Below are positions 11,676-22,067 of a DNA stretch of 64,000 nt, in pieces. The translations under genes and the position numbers were made by a program. Position 1 is the first letter of the stretch. Every line of letters begins with the position of its first letter. The notes beneath the pieces were generated by a model. The model saw nothing but the letters and a program-made list of their open reading frames with translations. It was not told the DNA's origin and did not search any database. This DNA comes from Cellulomonas sp. KRMCY2 (lineage in GTDB: Bacteria > Actinomycetota > Actinomycetes > Actinomycetales > Cellulomonadaceae): NCBI RefSeq assembly GCF_000526515.1, contig NZ_JAGF01000001.1:3596001-3660000 (forward strand). Direction: 5' to 3'.

Positions 11676-12302
11676 TCAGCGCGAGTAGTACTCGACGACC
11701 AGCTGGACCTCGCACGTGACCGGGACCTCGACGCGCTTGGGGCGACGTGTCAGCACGGCACTGAGCTTCTCGAGCTGGACCTCCAGGTAGCCCGGGACGG
11801 CCGGGAGCACGTCGCGGTGCGCGCCGGCAGCGGCGACCTGGAACGGCACGGTGGTCTGGCTCTTCGGCTTGATCTGCAGGGTCTGGCCCGGCTTGACCTT
11901 GAACGAGGGCCGGTCGACGATTTTGCCGTCGACCAGGACGTGACGGTGCACGACGACCTGACGAGCCTGCAGGATCGTCCGGGCGAAGCCGGAGCGCAGC
12001 ACGAGCGCGTCGAGGCGGGTCTCGAGCAGCTCGACGAGCGACTCACCGGTCAGACCCGGCATCTTCTTGGCCTCGTCGAACGAGCGGGCCATCTGCTTCT
12101 CGCGGAGCCCGTACTGGGCGCGCAGTCGCTGCTTCTCACGGAGGCGGACGGCGTAGTCGGACTCGGTGCGGCGGCGGGCACGGCCGTGCTCACCGGGCGG
12201 GTAGGGACGCTTCTCGAAGTGCTTGACAGCCTTCGGCGTCAGGGCCAGGCCGAGGGCCCGGGACAGGCGCACCTGGCGGCGCGCGCGGGTCACAGATGAC
12301 AC
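11676..12302 (-). CDS. rpsD: 30S ribosomal protein S4
   Basis: 208 residues. Binds 16S rRNA early in small-subunit assembly. The N-terminal helical region includes HFEKRPYPPGEHGRARRR; the S4 RNA-binding domain starts near LETRLDALVLRSGFARTILQARQVV. No N-terminal Cys zinc knuckle is present, so it is the zinc-free form. The GTG at 12302 is chosen because AGGAC lies about 10 bases upstream; a second in-frame GTG is at 12293. First gene of the transcription unit that leads toward alaS. Confidence 0.95.
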   Translation of the reverse strand: MSSVTRARRQVRLSRALGLALTPKAVKHFEKRPYPPGEHGRARRRTESDYAVRLREKQRLRAQYGLREKQMARSFDEAKKMPGLTGESLVELLETRLDALVLRSGFARTILQARQVVVHRHVLVDGKIVDRPSFKVKPGQTLQIKPKSQTTVPFQVAAAGAHRDVLPAVPGYLEVQLEKLSAVLTRRPKRVEVPVTCEVQLVVEYYSR

Positions 12303-12431
12303 AGTGTGTTCGTCCTGTCGTTGTCGTGGCACATCCCGCAGCGGAGGTGTCCGGCGGGTGTGGGACCAACCTTCGTGGTGCGGCTGAGGTCCCCAGGTGG
12401 TCACCCGCAAGCGGGCAACCCGGCGAGTCTA
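12303..12431 (-). promoter_or_regulatory. rpsD promoter and ~115-nt 5' leader
   Basis: A TAGACT -10 hexamer lies at 12426-12431 on the minus strand, implying transcription start near 12419. The leader would be ~115 nt and contains a perfect CCCGC/GCGGG hairpin (12404-12415). S4 represses its own message in several bacteria, so the leader could be a regulatory site, but no known S4-leader fold is recognised. Confidence 0.45.
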
Positions 12432-12475
12432 TCGCACCGACGCCAGGTCCGTCCCCTCGCGCGGACGGGCCGGGT

Positions 12476-13843
12476 TCAGGTGCCGTGCAGGATCTGTCGG
12501 ATCCGCTCGAGCCGCACCGCGACATCGCGTTCGTAGCCCCGGTCGGACGGCTCGTAGTAGCGGGCCCCGGTGAGCTCGTCGGGGGCGTACTGCTGGCTCG
12601 CGACGGCGTGCGCCTCGTCGTGGGCGTACCGGTAGCCTGCGCCGTGCCCGATCGTCTGGGCGCCCGCGTAGTGCGCGTCGCGAAGGTGCAGGGGCACCGC
12701 GCCGGCCTTGCCGGCCCGGACGTCGGCGATGGCGGCGTCGATCGCCAGGTACGACGCGTTCGACTTCGGTGCGGTGGTCACGTGGACGACCGCCTCGGCC
12801 AGGATGATCCGCGCCTCCGGCATGCCGATCAGGGCGACCGCCTGGGCGGCCGCGACAGCGGTCTGCAGCGCCGACGGATCGGCCATCCCGACCTCCTCCG
12901 CCGCAGCGATCACGATCCGACGGGCGATGAACCGCGGGTCCTCCCCCGCGACGACCATCCGGGCGAGGTAGTGCAGCGCCGCGTCGACGTCCGAACCGCG
13001 CATCGACTTGATGAAGGCGCTGATCACGTCGTAGTGCTGGTCACCGGCCCGGTCGTAGCGCACCGCTGCCACGTCGATCGCACCCTCGACGGTCGCGAGG
13101 TCGACGGTGACCGGCAGTGACTCCCCCGGGACCTCGAGCGCAGCCCCCGCGGCGGCCTCGAGGATCGTCAGAGCCTTCCGAGCATCCCCACCGGCCAGCC
13201 GGAGCAGGTGCTCCTCGGCGTCCAGCGCGAGCGTGACCGTCCCGGCCAGACCCCGTTCGTCGGACACCGCGCGGCGGACCAGCTCCCGGACGTCGTCGGT
13301 GGACAGCGGCAGGAGCGTCAGCAGGAGCGATCGGGAGAGCAGCGGCGAGTTCACCGAGAAGCTCGGGTTCTCCGTCGTCGCGGCGACGAGCGTGACCCAA
13401 CGGTTCTCCACCGCCGGCAGCAGGGCGTCCTGCTGGGTCGTGGAGAACCGGTGCACCTCATCGATGAACAGGACCGTCTCCGGCGCACCGGTCGCGAGGC
13501 GCCGCCGGGCGTCCTCGACGACGACGCGCACGTCCTTGACGCCCGAGGTGACCCCGGAGAGCTCGACGAAACGACGTCCGGAGGTCGCAGCGATGAGGTA
13601 CGCGAGCGTCGTCTTGCCCGTCCCCGGTGGTCCCCAGAGCACGACGGACGACGGCGCCGCCCGGCGCGAGGCATCGTCCGCGGGCTCGACGAGACGCCGC
13701 AGGGGCGACCCCGGCCCGAGCAGGTGCCGCTGCCCCGCGACCTCCGCGAGGGTCGCGGGCCGCATCCGCACGGCGAGCGGTGCGTGCCGTCCGACGCCGG
13801 GCAGACCCTCCGTCGTGGAGGTCACCGCGTCGAACAGGTCCAT
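12476..13843 (-). CDS. rarA: Replication-associated recombination protein A (MgsA/RarA AAA+ ATPase)
   Basis: 455 residues. Clamp-loader-like AAA+ ATPase acting at stalled forks. Residues 1-45 include [25 protein letters not shown]; Walker A is [11 protein letters not shown], Walker B FIDEVHRF, sensor 1 AATTENPSF. The C-terminal tetramerisation domain contains [26 protein letters not shown] and [11 protein letters not shown]. The ATG at 13843 lacks a Shine-Dalgarno sequence but has TACGCT six bases upstream, which fits a leaderless transcript. Divergent from the MMPL gene. Confidence 0.94.
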   Translation of the reverse strand: MDLFDAVTSTTEGLPGVGRHAPLAVRMRPATLAEVAGQRHLLGPGSPLRRLVEPADDASRRAAPSSVVLWGPPGTGKTTLAYLIAATSGRRFVELSGVTSGVKDVRVVVEDARRRLATGAPETVLFIDEVHRFSTTQQDALLPAVENRWVTLVAATTENPSFSVNSPLLSRSLLLTLLPLSTDDVRELVRRAVSDERGLAGTVTLALDAEEHLLRLAGGDARKALTILEAAAGAALEVPGESLPVTVDLATVEGAIDVAAVRYDRAGDQHYDVISAFIKSMRGSDVDAALHYLARMVVAGEDPRFIARRIVIAAAEEVGMADPSALQTAVAAAQAVALIGMPEARIILAEAVVHVTTAPKSNASYLAIDAAIADVRAGKAGAVPLHLRDAHYAGAQTIGHGAGYRYAHDEAHAVASQQYAPDELTGARYYEPSDRGYERDVAVRLERIRQILHGT

Positions 13844-13855
13844 GGCACGAGCGTA
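13844..13855 (-). promoter_or_regulatory. Leaderless-type -10 element of rarA
   Basis: TACGCT (13850-13855 on the minus strand), six bases, then the ATG. TAnnnT placed so that transcription would start on the A of ATG is the usual leaderless arrangement in actinobacteria. Inferred from sequence only. Confidence 0.45.
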
Positions 13856-13910
13856 CGCACGCCGGAGGTCTGCTCCCGCCGTGACGTGCGCGGACACCTC
13901 CTGACCTGGG

Positions 13911-16157
13911 ATGATCAGTAGCGTGTTCGACACCCTCGGCCGACTGATCGCCCACCACCCCAAGATCACGGTCTTGACCTGGGCCGTCTTCACGGCGACC
14001 TGCTTCGCGCTCACGATGGCGGGGGTCGGCGGTGAGACGCTCTTCGAGGAGCTCACCACCGGCGCGCCGTCGGTCCCCCACTCGGAGAGCGCCGAGGCGG
14101 ACGCGATCCTGGCCGAGGGCTCGACGTCGGGCCAGAGCCTGAGCCTCGCCGTCCAGGGCGTCGACCCGGCCCACGCGGACCTGGAGCCCGTCCTCACCGA
14201 GGCGCGGACGGACCTGATGGCGATCGGCGGGGTCGCCACGGTGATCGACCCGTTCATGCTTCCCGACGGGCCGACCAGCGCCGCTGCGGCCCCCCTGCTG
14301 GCTCAGGACGGCGAGGGCTTCCTCGTGGTCGTCGAGCTCGAGCCGGACCTCTCGGAGGGTAGCCAGGGACAGGCCCTCGGCCTCGTCGAGGAGCGCCTTC
14401 GGGGGCTCTCGCAGGAGCTGACGGCTGAGGTCCCCGGCATCACGGGCCAGGTCGGCGGCATCTCCTTGATCGTCGACGAGATCACCAGCCAGGTCGAGAA
14501 GGACCTCGTCACGGGCGAGACGATCGCCCTGCCCATCGCGCTGCTGGTCATGGTGCTGGTCTTCGGCGGCTTCCTGTCCGCCGGGATGCCGATGGCCGGA
14601 GCGCTCGCGTCGATCGCCGGCGGTCTCGGCAGCGTCTTCGCGCTCTCGCACTGGCTCGAGATGGATGCGGCGGTCGTCAACGTCGTGACGGTCCTCGGCC
14701 TCGGTCTGTCCATCGACTACGGCCTGCTGATCGTGTCCCGGTTCCGCGAGGAGCTGCACCGGCTGGTGGACGTCGACGGGGGTGCGTCGGTCCGTCGACG
14801 GCGCGGTGACGGCGCCGTCGAGACAGCGCTGCGGCGCACGATGGCGACCGCCGGGCGCACTGTCACCTTCTCCGCGCTGACCGTCGCGATCGCGATCAGC
14901 GGGCTGATCGTCTTCGAGCCGGCCATCCTGCGCGCTGTCGGCGCAGCCGGCGTCGGGGTGATCCTGGTGGCGCTGGCGACCGCGCTGACCCTGGTCCCGG
15001 CCCTGCTCACGATGGCCGGACGGCGGCTCGTGCGTCCCGGGCTGATCGCTCGGGTCCCCGGTCTGCGCTGGGTCCTGGCCCGCACCGGTGACGTGTCGTC
15101 GGAGGAGGGGATCTTCTCCCGCCTCGCCGGCCGGGTTCAGCGCCACCCGTGGTGGGTGCTCGGCGGAGCGGTCGTGGTGCTCGGCATCCTGACCACCCCG
15201 TTGGCCCACCTCGAGCTGCGGAACTCGACCTTCGAGCTCCTGCCGCGGGCATCGGACCAGCGCGCCTACCTGGAGACGATCGGCGAGCAGTACCCCGCGT
15301 CGGAGTCCCCCGGCATCATCGTGGTGACGGACGGGCCGCTGGACGAGGTGACCACCTGGTCGACGGAGCTCGCCGCGCTGCCGGACGTCGCTCGCCTGAG
15401 TCTCCCGTCACCGGTCGGTGGGTCCGTCGTGGTCGGGGTGTACCCCGACACCGAGGATCCTGGTGGCCATGTCGCGCGGGACGTCGTCGAGGCGATCCGT
15501 GACTTGGACGCACCCTTCGAGACCCTGGTCACCGGTCAGGCGGCGAACCAGATCGACTTCACCTCGGCCCTGATGGAGCGGCTGCCGGTGGCCGTGGGGA
15601 TCGTGGTGCTGGCCACGTTCGTCCTGCTCTTCCTGATGACCGGCTCGCTCGTGATCCCGCTCAAGGCACTGATCACCAACGCGCTGTCGCTGTCCGCATC
15701 CCTCGGGGTCCTGGTCTGGGCGTTCCAGGACGGCCACCTCGAGGACCTTCTGCGGTTCACGCCGACGGGCGGCATCGAGACCTACGTGATCGCGATGATC
15801 ATCGCGTTCGGGTTCGGGCTGGCGATGGACTACGAGGTCTTCCTGCTCTCCCGGATCAAGGAGCTGCACGACCAGGGAGCGAGCAACGACGACGCGGTCC
15901 GGCTCGGTCTGCAGCGTTCGGCCCGGATCATCACCTCTGCGGCGGTGATCATCATCGTCGTCTTCACCGGGTTCGTCTTCGGCGAGCTGCTGGTCATCAA
16001 GGAGGTCGGCTTCTCGCTGGCCGTCGCCGTCCTGATCGACGCCACGCTCGTCCGGATGCTCCTGGTGCCGGCGACCATGACGCTCCTCGGCCGCTTCAAC
16101 TGGTGGGCCCCCAGGCCCCTGCGGGCCGTGTACCGACGCTTCTCGATCACGCACTGA
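13911..16157 (+). CDS. MMPL-family (RND-type) transporter
   Basis: 748 residues from the ATG at 13911; a GTG at 13923 (VFDTLGRL) with GATGAT just upstream is an alternative, possibly leaderless, start. Two repeats, each with one membrane helix, a large outer loop and about five more helices: first helix 20-40, loop to ~190, helices ~190-370; second half from ~410 with its loop to ~560 and helices to ~735. The RND/MMPL motif is in [20 protein letters not shown], echoed by [19 protein letters not shown]. Likely exports a lipid or hydrophobic compound using proton flow; the substrate cannot be inferred. A small membrane gene follows 4 bases after its stop. Confidence 0.9.
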   Translation: MISSVFDTLGRLIAHHPKITVLTWAVFTATCFALTMAGVGGETLFEELTTGAPSVPHSESAEADAILAEGSTSGQSLSLAVQGVDPAHADLEPVLTEARTDLMAIGGVATVIDPFMLPDGPTSAAAAPLLAQDGEGFLVVVELEPDLSEGSQGQALGLVEERLRGLSQELTAEVPGITGQVGGISLIVDEITSQVEKDLVTGETIALPIALLVMVLVFGGFLSAGMPMAGALASIAGGLGSVFALSHWLEMDAAVVNVVTVLGLGLSIDYGLLIVSRFREELHRLVDVDGGASVRRRRGDGAVETALRRTMATAGRTVTFSALTVAIAISGLIVFEPAILRAVGAAGVGVILVALATALTLVPALLTMAGRRLVRPGLIARVPGLRWVLARTGDVSSEEGIFSRLAGRVQRHPWWVLGGAVVVLGILTTPLAHLELRNSTFELLPRASDQRAYLETIGEQYPASESPGIIVVTDGPLDEVTTWSTELAALPDVARLSLPSPVGGSVVVGVYPDTEDPGGHVARDVVEAIRDLDAPFETLVTGQAANQIDFTSALMERLPVAVGIVVLATFVLLFLMTGSLVIPLKALITNALSLSASLGVLVWAFQDGHLEDLLRFTPTGGIETYVIAMIIAFGFGLAMDYEVFLLSRIKELHDQGASNDDAVRLGLQRSARIITSAAVIIIVVFTGFVFGELLVIKEVGFSLAVAVLIDATLVRMLLVPATMTLLGRFNWWAPRPLRAVYRRFSITH

Positions 16158-16161
16158 CCCG

Positions 16162-16518
16162 ATGAGGGCCGTGCCGACCGACGTCGCGGAGTACCACCGG
16201 CTGCGCCGGCGAGCGCGTCGGGCAACCGTGGCCGTGGTGCTCGCCGCGGCATGGCTGGTCTACCTGATCGTGCGGATCGTCGGCCAGGACGGGGACGACA
16301 CCAGGGTCGCGATGCTCCCGTACATCGGGCTGTGCCTGCTCGGCGCGGTCGCCTGGTTCGCGGTCCGGCCGAGGTGGCTGGCGTCGCTCGCTGCCCGGCC
16401 GAGGGTGCAGACGCTCGACCCGACGCCCGGTGAGCTGTACGGGATCCCCGAGCTCGACGCGCCACCGCAGCGACACCACGGTCTGTCCGGCGACGACAAG
16501 CCACCCGTTCGCTGGTGA
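16162..16518 (+). CDS. Small two-helix membrane protein, unknown function
   Basis: 118 residues. Basic N-terminus, two predicted membrane helices (about 21-41 and 52-68), then a soluble tail LYGIPELDAPPQRHHG... The start is 4 bases after the MMPL stop, so it is almost certainly co-transcribed with the transporter. No family recognised. Confidence 0.7.
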   Translation: MRAVPTDVAEYHRLRRRARRATVAVVLAAAWLVYLIVRIVGQDGDDTRVAMLPYIGLCLLGAVAWFAVRPRWLASLAARPRVQTLDPTPGELYGIPELDAPPQRHHGLSGDDKPPVRW

Positions 16519-16570
16519 CGGCTCCCGTCCGCCCGGCGGGCTCCCGCCCTGCCGGTGGTGAGGGCTCCGG

Positions 16571-18379
16571 TCAGGGTGCGACCGGTACGGCAGCCTCCTC
16601 GGCGACGTCGCGCTGGGCACCGCGGGCGACCGGCGCCGCGTCGACTCCTGCCTCCTTGCGCTGCTGAGCCGTGATCGGCGCCGGCGCGCCGGTGAGCGGG
16701 TCGAAGCCGCCACCGGACTTCGGGAAGGCGATGACGTCGCGGATCGACTCCGAGCGGGTGAGCAGGGCCAGGATGCGGTCCCAGCCGAGCGCGATCCCGC
16801 CGTGCGGCGGTGCCCCGAAGGCGAACGCGTCGAGCAGGAAGCCGAACTTCTCCTGCGCCTCGGCCTCCCCGATGCCCATCATCTCGAAGACGCGCTGCTG
16901 GACGTCGCGACGGTGGATACGGATCGAGCCACCGCCGATCTCGTTCCCGTTGCAGACGATGTCGTAGGCGTAGGCCAGCGCGGCACCCGGGTCGGACTCG
17001 AAGGTGTCCATCCACTCCGGGGTCGGCGAGGTGAAGGCGTGGTGCACGGCCGTCCACGAACCGCCGCCCACCGCGACGTCGTCGTCCTCACCGGTGGGCT
17101 TGAACAGCGGTGCGTCGACGACCCACACGAAGGACCACTGCGACTCGTCGATCAGGCCGCCGCGGCGGCCGATCTCCAGGCGGGCTGCGCCGAGCAGGGC
17201 GCGCGCCTCCGACGTCGTGCCTGCGGCGAAGAAGACCGCGTCACCGGGTGCGGCGCCGACGGCGTCGACGAGCCCCGCGCGTTCGGACTCGGACAGGTTC
17301 TTGGCGACCGGGCCGCCCAGCTCGCCGTCCTCGCCCACCATGACGTACGCCAGGCCCTTGGCGCCGCGCTGCTTGGCCCACTCCTGCCAGGCGTCGAAGC
17401 CACGGCGCGGGGTCGACCCACCCCCGGGCTGCACGACGGCGCCGACGTAGGGCGCCTGGAAGACGCGGAACGGGGTCTCGGCGAAGTACCCGGTGAGCTC
17501 GACGAGCTCGAGCCCGAAGCGCAGGTCGGGCTTGTCGGTGCCGAACCGGGCCATCGCATCGGCGAACGTCATCCGCTCGATCGGGGTCGGGACCTGGTAG
17601 CCGATCAGGTCCCAGAGCGCGACGAGCACCTGCTCGCCCACCGCGATGACGTCGTCCTGCTCGACGAAGCTCATCTCGACGTCGAGCTGGGTGAACTCGG
17701 GCTGGCGGTCGGCCCGGAAGTCCTCGTCGCGGTAGCAGCGGGCGATCTGGTAGTAGCGCTCCATGCCCGCCACCATGAGCAGCTGCTTGAACAGCTGCGG
17801 TGACTGCGGCAGCGCGTACCAGGAGCCGGGCGAGAGGCGCGCCGGCACCACGAAGTCGCGCGCGCCCTCGGGCGTCGAGCGGGTCAGGGTCGGGGTCTCG
17901 ATCTCGACGAACTCCTGGGCGTCCAGCACCCGGCGTGCGGCGGCGTTGGCCTTGGCGCGCAGCCGGAGCGCTGCCGCGGGTGCCGGCCGGCGCAGGTCCA
18001 GGTACCGGTACCTGAGCCGGGTCTCCTCGCCGATCTGCTCGTCGAGAGCCGAGGAGACCTGGAAGGGCAGCGGTGCTGCCTCGTTGAGCACGACGACGTC
18101 GGCCGCGGTCACCTCGACGGCGCCCGTGGCCAGGTTCGCGTTCTCGTTGCCCTCGGGCCGGCGGCCGACCTCACCGGTGATCTGCAGCACGTACTCGTTG
18201 CGCAGGCCGTGCGCGACCGCCTCGTCGCGGATCACGACCTGGCAGATGCCCCAGGCGTCGCGCAGGTCGATGAACGCCACACCGCCGTGATCACGTCGCC
18301 GGTCGACCCATCCGGTGAGCGTGACGGTCTGGCCGATGTGCTCGGCTCGGAGCGAGCCGGCGGTGTGGGTACGGAGCAC
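16571..18379 (-). CDS. aspS: Aspartate-tRNA ligase
   Basis: 602 residues, the long bacterial type. An OB-fold anticodon domain (residues 1-110, [19 protein letters not shown]) is followed by the class II core: motif 2 region [21 protein letters not shown], the bacterial GAD insertion domain at ~290-410, and motif 3 [14 protein letters not shown] near the end. The GTG start has GGAAGG upstream. Whether it is discriminating or also makes Asp-tRNA-Asn cannot be told here. Confidence 0.96.
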   Translation of the reverse strand: MLRTHTAGSLRAEHIGQTVTLTGWVDRRRDHGGVAFIDLRDAWGICQVVIRDEAVAHGLRNEYVLQITGEVGRRPEGNENANLATGAVEVTAADVVVLNEAAPLPFQVSSALDEQIGEETRLRYRYLDLRRPAPAAALRLRAKANAAARRVLDAQEFVEIETPTLTRSTPEGARDFVVPARLSPGSWYALPQSPQLFKQLLMVAGMERYYQIARCYRDEDFRADRQPEFTQLDVEMSFVEQDDVIAVGEQVLVALWDLIGYQVPTPIERMTFADAMARFGTDKPDLRFGLELVELTGYFAETPFRVFQAPYVGAVVQPGGGSTPRRGFDAWQEWAKQRGAKGLAYVMVGEDGELGGPVAKNLSESERAGLVDAVGAAPGDAVFFAAGTTSEARALLGAARLEIGRRGGLIDESQWSFVWVVDAPLFKPTGEDDDVAVGGGSWTAVHHAFTSPTPEWMDTFESDPGAALAYAYDIVCNGNEIGGGSIRIHRRDVQQRVFEMMGIGEAEAQEKFGFLLDAFAFGAPPHGGIALGWDRILALLTRSESIRDVIAFPKSGGGFDPLTGAPAPITAQQRKEAGVDAAPVARGAQRDVAEEAAVPVAP

Positions 18380-18433
18380 GGAGGGGTCCTTCCGGGACGA
18401 ACAGGATCGAGCGCCCGCCCGGGCGCCCGGTCG

Positions 18434-18439
18434 AGTCTA
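18434..18439 (-). promoter_or_regulatory. aspS -10 element (TAGACT)
   Basis: TAGACT on the minus strand, 54 bases before the aspS start. The same hexamer precedes rpsD, rel, yajC and the cyclophilin gene in this window, supporting it as a housekeeping -10 box. Confidence 0.5.
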
Positions 18440-18562
18440 GTGGCGGCGGGCGACCACCGCCCTGATCGCGGCCGGGGGTGGTGGCAGCACGGCGGGCAGA
18501 CTGGGCACGAGCACGTCGTTGTGCACCGCAGGACGTCCGAGGAGGACCGCACGGCCCGCAAG

Positions 18563-18822
18563 ATCGCGACCACCGACCGGGTCTCGCGCGAGGAGCTCCA
18601 GGAGTACCTCCGCCCGCGGCACACCGCCGTCCTGCTGACCTGGCGGGCGTCGGGAGGTCCGCAGATGTCCCCGGTGAACGGTCCATCGCGGGCGAGCACC
18701 CCGACTGGGATGTGTACCGGGCGGCGATGGTCAGCCAGGGCAAGTCCCTGATCCGGGTCACGATCGATGCGTGGGGTCCGGTCGCGACGGGCGGGTTCCC
18801 GGCCCGGCTGGCCGAGGACTGA
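18563..18822 (+). pseudogene. Internally deleted PPOX-class F420-dependent oxidoreductase
   Basis: Two pieces of one recognisable family are present in different frames. 18563-18679 encodes ATTDRVSREELQEYLRPRH and then TAVLLTWRASGGPQMSPVN, the typical N-terminus. 18682-18819 encodes SIAGEHPDWDVYRAAMVSQG and then KSLIRVTIDAWGPVATGGFP, the typical C-terminus, with a TGA at 18820. The middle of the ~145-residue fold (the flavin/F420-binding strands) is missing and the frame changes at the junction (~18680). The position where Met is expected reads ATC. The gene is dead. Its end overlaps the 3' end of the convergent GMC oxidoreductase gene. Confidence 0.85.
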
Positions 18823-20530
18823 TCGGTCGGAGTGCGGCCAGGGCGTCGACCGGGACCACGGGTCCGGCCGGTGGAACGGGTTCGAGGCGCAGGTACGTCG
18901 ACTGGTCGACCGGACGAGGGTCGACCTCGCCGACGTTCGGCCACAACGAGCACGCCCGCTCGGCCTGGGCGGTGATCGTCAGGGACGGGTTCACGCCCAG
19001 GTTCGCGCTGATGGCCGCGCCGTCCAGGACGTGCAGCGTCGGGTACCCGTGGACCCGCTGGTACGGGTCGAGGACGCCGTCGTCCGCCGTGGTCCCGATC
19101 GGGCAACCACCGATGAAGTGCGCCGTCAGGGGCATGTTCGCGACGTCCCCCCAGGAGCTGCCGGCGGTTCCGCCGAGCTCCTCGGCGATGAGGGTCGCGG
19201 CGCGGTGCCCGGCGGGGATCCAGGTCGGGCTCGGCTCCCCCGGCCCTTGGCGACTGACCAGGCGCCAGCCGGTCAGGCCCCGCCGCACGCCGGTCACCAG
19301 GGAGTTGTCGAGCGCCTGCATGACCAGGGCGATCGCGGTGCGCTCGCTCCACCGGTACGGGGCGAGGGCGCGCACGGTCGTGACGGGGCGCCGCGCGAGC
19401 TCAGCGGCGTACCGGCCGAGGATCTTCGCCCAGCGGGTGCTGCGGGGGCCGCCGGTCGTGGCGAGCGTCGTGATCAGGGCCATCGCGTTGCTCCCCGGCC
19501 CGTACCGCACGGGTTCGACGTGCGTGCTCGGGTCCGGGAAGAACGACGAGGTGATCGCCACCCCGCGCGCGAGCTCACGTCCGGGGTCGACCTTCGGCGC
19601 GCTGCCGCCGAGCAGGGCCTCGGAGTTGGTACGGGTCAGGGTGCCGAGCCGATCGGACACCCGGGGCAGGTCGTCGCGGCGGCGTGCCCGGTGCAGCAGG
19701 AGCTGGGTGTTGTAGGTGCCGGCCGCGAGCACGACGTGCTCCGCGCGCCACGTGGTCGTGCCGGTACGGCTCCCGGCTCGGTCGGCCGTACCGCGGGACT
19801 CCACGAGCCACCCGCTGCCGGGCCGGTGACGCAGCCGGGTGACTGTCGTCATCGGGACCACGCGCGCGCCGGCCTGCTCCGCCAGGAACAGGTAGTTCTT
19901 GACCAGCGTGTTCTTCGCCCCGACGCGGCACCCCGTCATGCAGGCGCCGCACTCCGTGCACGCGGTCCGACCCGGACCGGCACCCCCGAAGTACGGGTCG
20001 GCGACCGGGGCGCCGGGCTCACCGAACAGCACGCCGACGTCGGCACTGCGGAAGGTGTCGGCCACTCCCATCCGCGTCGCGACGGTGCGGAACAGGACGT
20101 CCGACGCCGTGGTGGTCGGGTTGGTGGTCACACCGAGCATGCGTGCGGCCTGGTCGTACCAGGGTGCGAGCTCGGCCGCCCAGTCGGTGATCCCCGACCA
20201 CTGGGGGTCGTCGAAGAACGGCCGCAACGGACGGTAGAGGGTGTTGGCGTAGACCAGTGACCCGCCCCCGACGCCGGCCCCGGCCAGGACCAGCGAGTCG
20301 GACACCCGGTGGATGCGCTGGATGCCGTAGCAGCCGAGGCGGGGGGCCCACAGGAAGCGACGCAGGTCCCACGAGGTCCGGGCGAACTCGTCGTCGGCGA
20401 ACCGGCGGCCCGCCTCCAGGACCAGGACGCGGTAGCCCTTCTCGGTCAGTCGCAGCGCCGCGACGCTCCCGCCGAAGCCCGACCCCACGACGACGACGTC
20501 GTAGGTCTGCTGCCCGCCACCGGTGCCCAT
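18758..20530 (-). CDS. GMC oxidoreductase, cholesterol-oxidase-like flavoprotein
   Basis: 590 residues. N-terminal FAD-binding Rossmann motif VVVVGSGFGGSVAALRLTEKG at about residues 11-31. A cysteine cluster CTECGACMTGC followed by GAKNTLVKNYL is typical of the mycobacterial ChoD-like branch of the family. The C-terminal GMC signature region includes THVEPVRYGPGSNAM and HFIGGCPIG...GVNPSLTITAQAE. Substrate unknown; sterol or another alcohol is the family expectation. The last ~21 codons lie antisense to the PPOX remnant and are proline-rich, unlike the rest of the protein. Starts 16 bp after the hisS stop, so probably co-transcribed with hisS. Confidence 0.85.
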   Translation of the reverse strand: MGTGGGQQTYDVVVVGSGFGGSVAALRLTEKGYRVLVLEAGRRFADDEFARTSWDLRRFLWAPRLGCYGIQRIHRVSDSLVLAGAGVGGGSLVYANTLYRPLRPFFDDPQWSGITDWAAELAPWYDQAARMLGVTTNPTTTASDVLFRTVATRMGVADTFRSADVGVLFGEPGAPVADPYFGGAGPGRTACTECGACMTGCRVGAKNTLVKNYLFLAEQAGARVVPMTTVTRLRHRPGSGWLVESRGTADRAGSRTGTTTWRAEHVVLAAGTYNTQLLLHRARRRDDLPRVSDRLGTLTRTNSEALLGGSAPKVDPGRELARGVAITSSFFPDPSTHVEPVRYGPGSNAMALITTLATTGGPRSTRWAKILGRYAAELARRPVTTVRALAPYRWSERTAIALVMQALDNSLVTGVRRGLTGWRLVSRQGPGEPSPTWIPAGHRAATLIAEELGGTAGSSWGDVANMPLTAHFIGGCPIGTTADDGVLDPYQRVHGYPTLHVLDGAAISANLGVNPSLTITAQAERACSLWPNVGEVDPRPVDQSTYLRLEPVPPAGPVVPVDALAALRPISPRPAGPGTRPSRPDPTHRS

Positions 20531-20546
20531 GGTCGGATCGTCGCAC

Positions 20547-21977
20547 TCAGGTCGTTGCGGCGGTGCTCCCCGCGCCGGAGCCGGGGCCCGGTACGACAGT
20601 CGGCCACAGGTCCTGCGCGGGCGGCTGCCAGGTGCCGGCATCGGCAGCGACCTGCTCGCCGGAGCGGATGTCCTTGACCTGGTCGGGCGTCGCGGCCACG
20701 ACGGCGCCGTCCGACCCGGTGTGCCCGGGCGTCGCCGGGAACCAGACGAAGGGCACCCCACGCCGGTCCGCGTACCGGATCTGCTTGCCGAACTTCGCGG
20801 CGGTCGGCGCGACCTCGACCGGGATGCCCCTGGAGCGCAGCGCCGCGGCCACCCGGTCGCTGTCCGCGCGGGTCTCCTCGGAGGTCACAGCCACCACGAC
20901 GGCGCTCGGCACCGAACGGGACGCCTGCATCAGGCCGGCCGACAGCAGGCGGGACACCAGGCGGGACACGCCGACCGACAGACCGACACCCGGGTACGTG
21001 GTGGTGCCGTCGGAGGCCAGCGCGTCGTAGCGGCCACCCGAGCAGATCGAGCCGAGCTGCTCGTGGCCGACCAGCAGGGTCTCGTACACCGAGCCCGTGT
21101 AGTAGTCGAGGCCGCGGGCGATCCTCAGGTCGGCGACGATCACGCCGGGAGCGCGCCGCGCCGCGGCGCCGATCAGCGCACCGAGCTCGACCAGCCCGGT
21201 CTCCAGGAGCTCGGTCACGGCGCCGTGCTCGACGGCGAGAGCGCGCACGGCGTCCACGACGCCGGTGTCCTCGCCGTGCAGCGCGGCGAGCTCGAGCATG
21301 GCGCGCGCCGACTCCGGCGTCGCTCCGGCGTCGGCGACCAGCAGCTCGACGACGGCGTCGGGCCCGAACTTGTCGAGCTTGTCGATGCTCCGCAGCACAG
21401 CCTCGACGTCGACCAGGCCCAGCCCGAGGGCGAAGCCCTCGACCACGCGCCGGTTGTTCACCAGGATCCGCACCGGCGGCATGCCGATCGGGGCCATCGC
21501 CGCGAAGGCCTCGGCGATGACGAGGGGCAGCTCCACCTCGTAGTGGTAGGGCAGGTCACCCTGGCCGACGACGTCGATGTCGGCCTGGACGAACTCGCGG
21601 AAGCGGCCGTCCTGCGGTCGCTCGCCCCGCCAGACCTTCTGGATCTGGTGCCGCTTGAACGGGAACTGCAGCTGCCCGGCGTTCTCCAGGACGTACCGCG
21701 CGAACGGCACCGTGAGGTCGAAGTGCAGGCCGAGCTGTCCGGCGCGGTCGCCAGGATCGGCCTCGGCCTCCTCCTGCAGGCGCCGCAGGACGTAGACCTC
21801 CTTGGACGTCTCACCCTTGCGCAGCAGCTGGTCGAGCGGTTCGACGGCCCGGGTCTCGATGCCGGCGAACCCGTGCAGCTCGAAGGTCCTGCGCAGGACG
21901 TCGAGCACATGCTGCTCGACCACCCGGCCGGCGGGCAGCCACTCAGGGAATCCGGACAGCGGGGTGGGGCGGGCCAT
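20547..21977 (-). CDS. hisS: Histidine-tRNA ligase
   Basis: 476 residues. Class II core with FDLTVPFARYV (motif 2 region LHFDLTVPFARY), QIQKVWRGERPQDGRFREFVQADID, and the histidine-specific motifs GLDYYTGSVYE and SICSGGRYD. The anticodon-binding domain occupies ~350-440, and a Pro/Gly/Thr-rich tail follows. The start MARPTPLSGFPEWLP fits the family. Upstream gene is the MBL hydrolase, as in many actinomycetes. Confidence 0.95.
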   Translation of the reverse strand: MARPTPLSGFPEWLPAGRVVEQHVLDVLRRTFELHGFAGIETRAVEPLDQLLRKGETSKEVYVLRRLQEEAEADPGDRAGQLGLHFDLTVPFARYVLENAGQLQFPFKRHQIQKVWRGERPQDGRFREFVQADIDVVGQGDLPYHYEVELPLVIAEAFAAMAPIGMPPVRILVNNRRVVEGFALGLGLVDVEAVLRSIDKLDKFGPDAVVELLVADAGATPESARAMLELAALHGEDTGVVDAVRALAVEHGAVTELLETGLVELGALIGAAARRAPGVIVADLRIARGLDYYTGSVYETLLVGHEQLGSICSGGRYDALASDGTTTYPGVGLSVGVSRLVSRLLSAGLMQASRSVPSAVVVAVTSEETRADSDRVAAALRSRGIPVEVAPTAAKFGKQIRYADRRGVPFVWFPATPGHTGSDGAVVAATPDQVKDIRSGEQVAADAGTWQPPAQDLWPTVVPGPGSGAGSTAATT

Positions 21978-22067
21978 GACGGGGATCCTTCCAGGTCGCG
22001 ACCGGACCCGTGCGACGGGTCCAGCGGTGCAGAGCAGGCGCCGTGCACCGGCGGGGACGGCGTGGGC

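Noticed and set aside
18437-18622. Minus-strand small gene between aspS and the PPOX remnant
   Set aside because: No start signal, and it is antisense to the recognisable N-terminal PPOX block.
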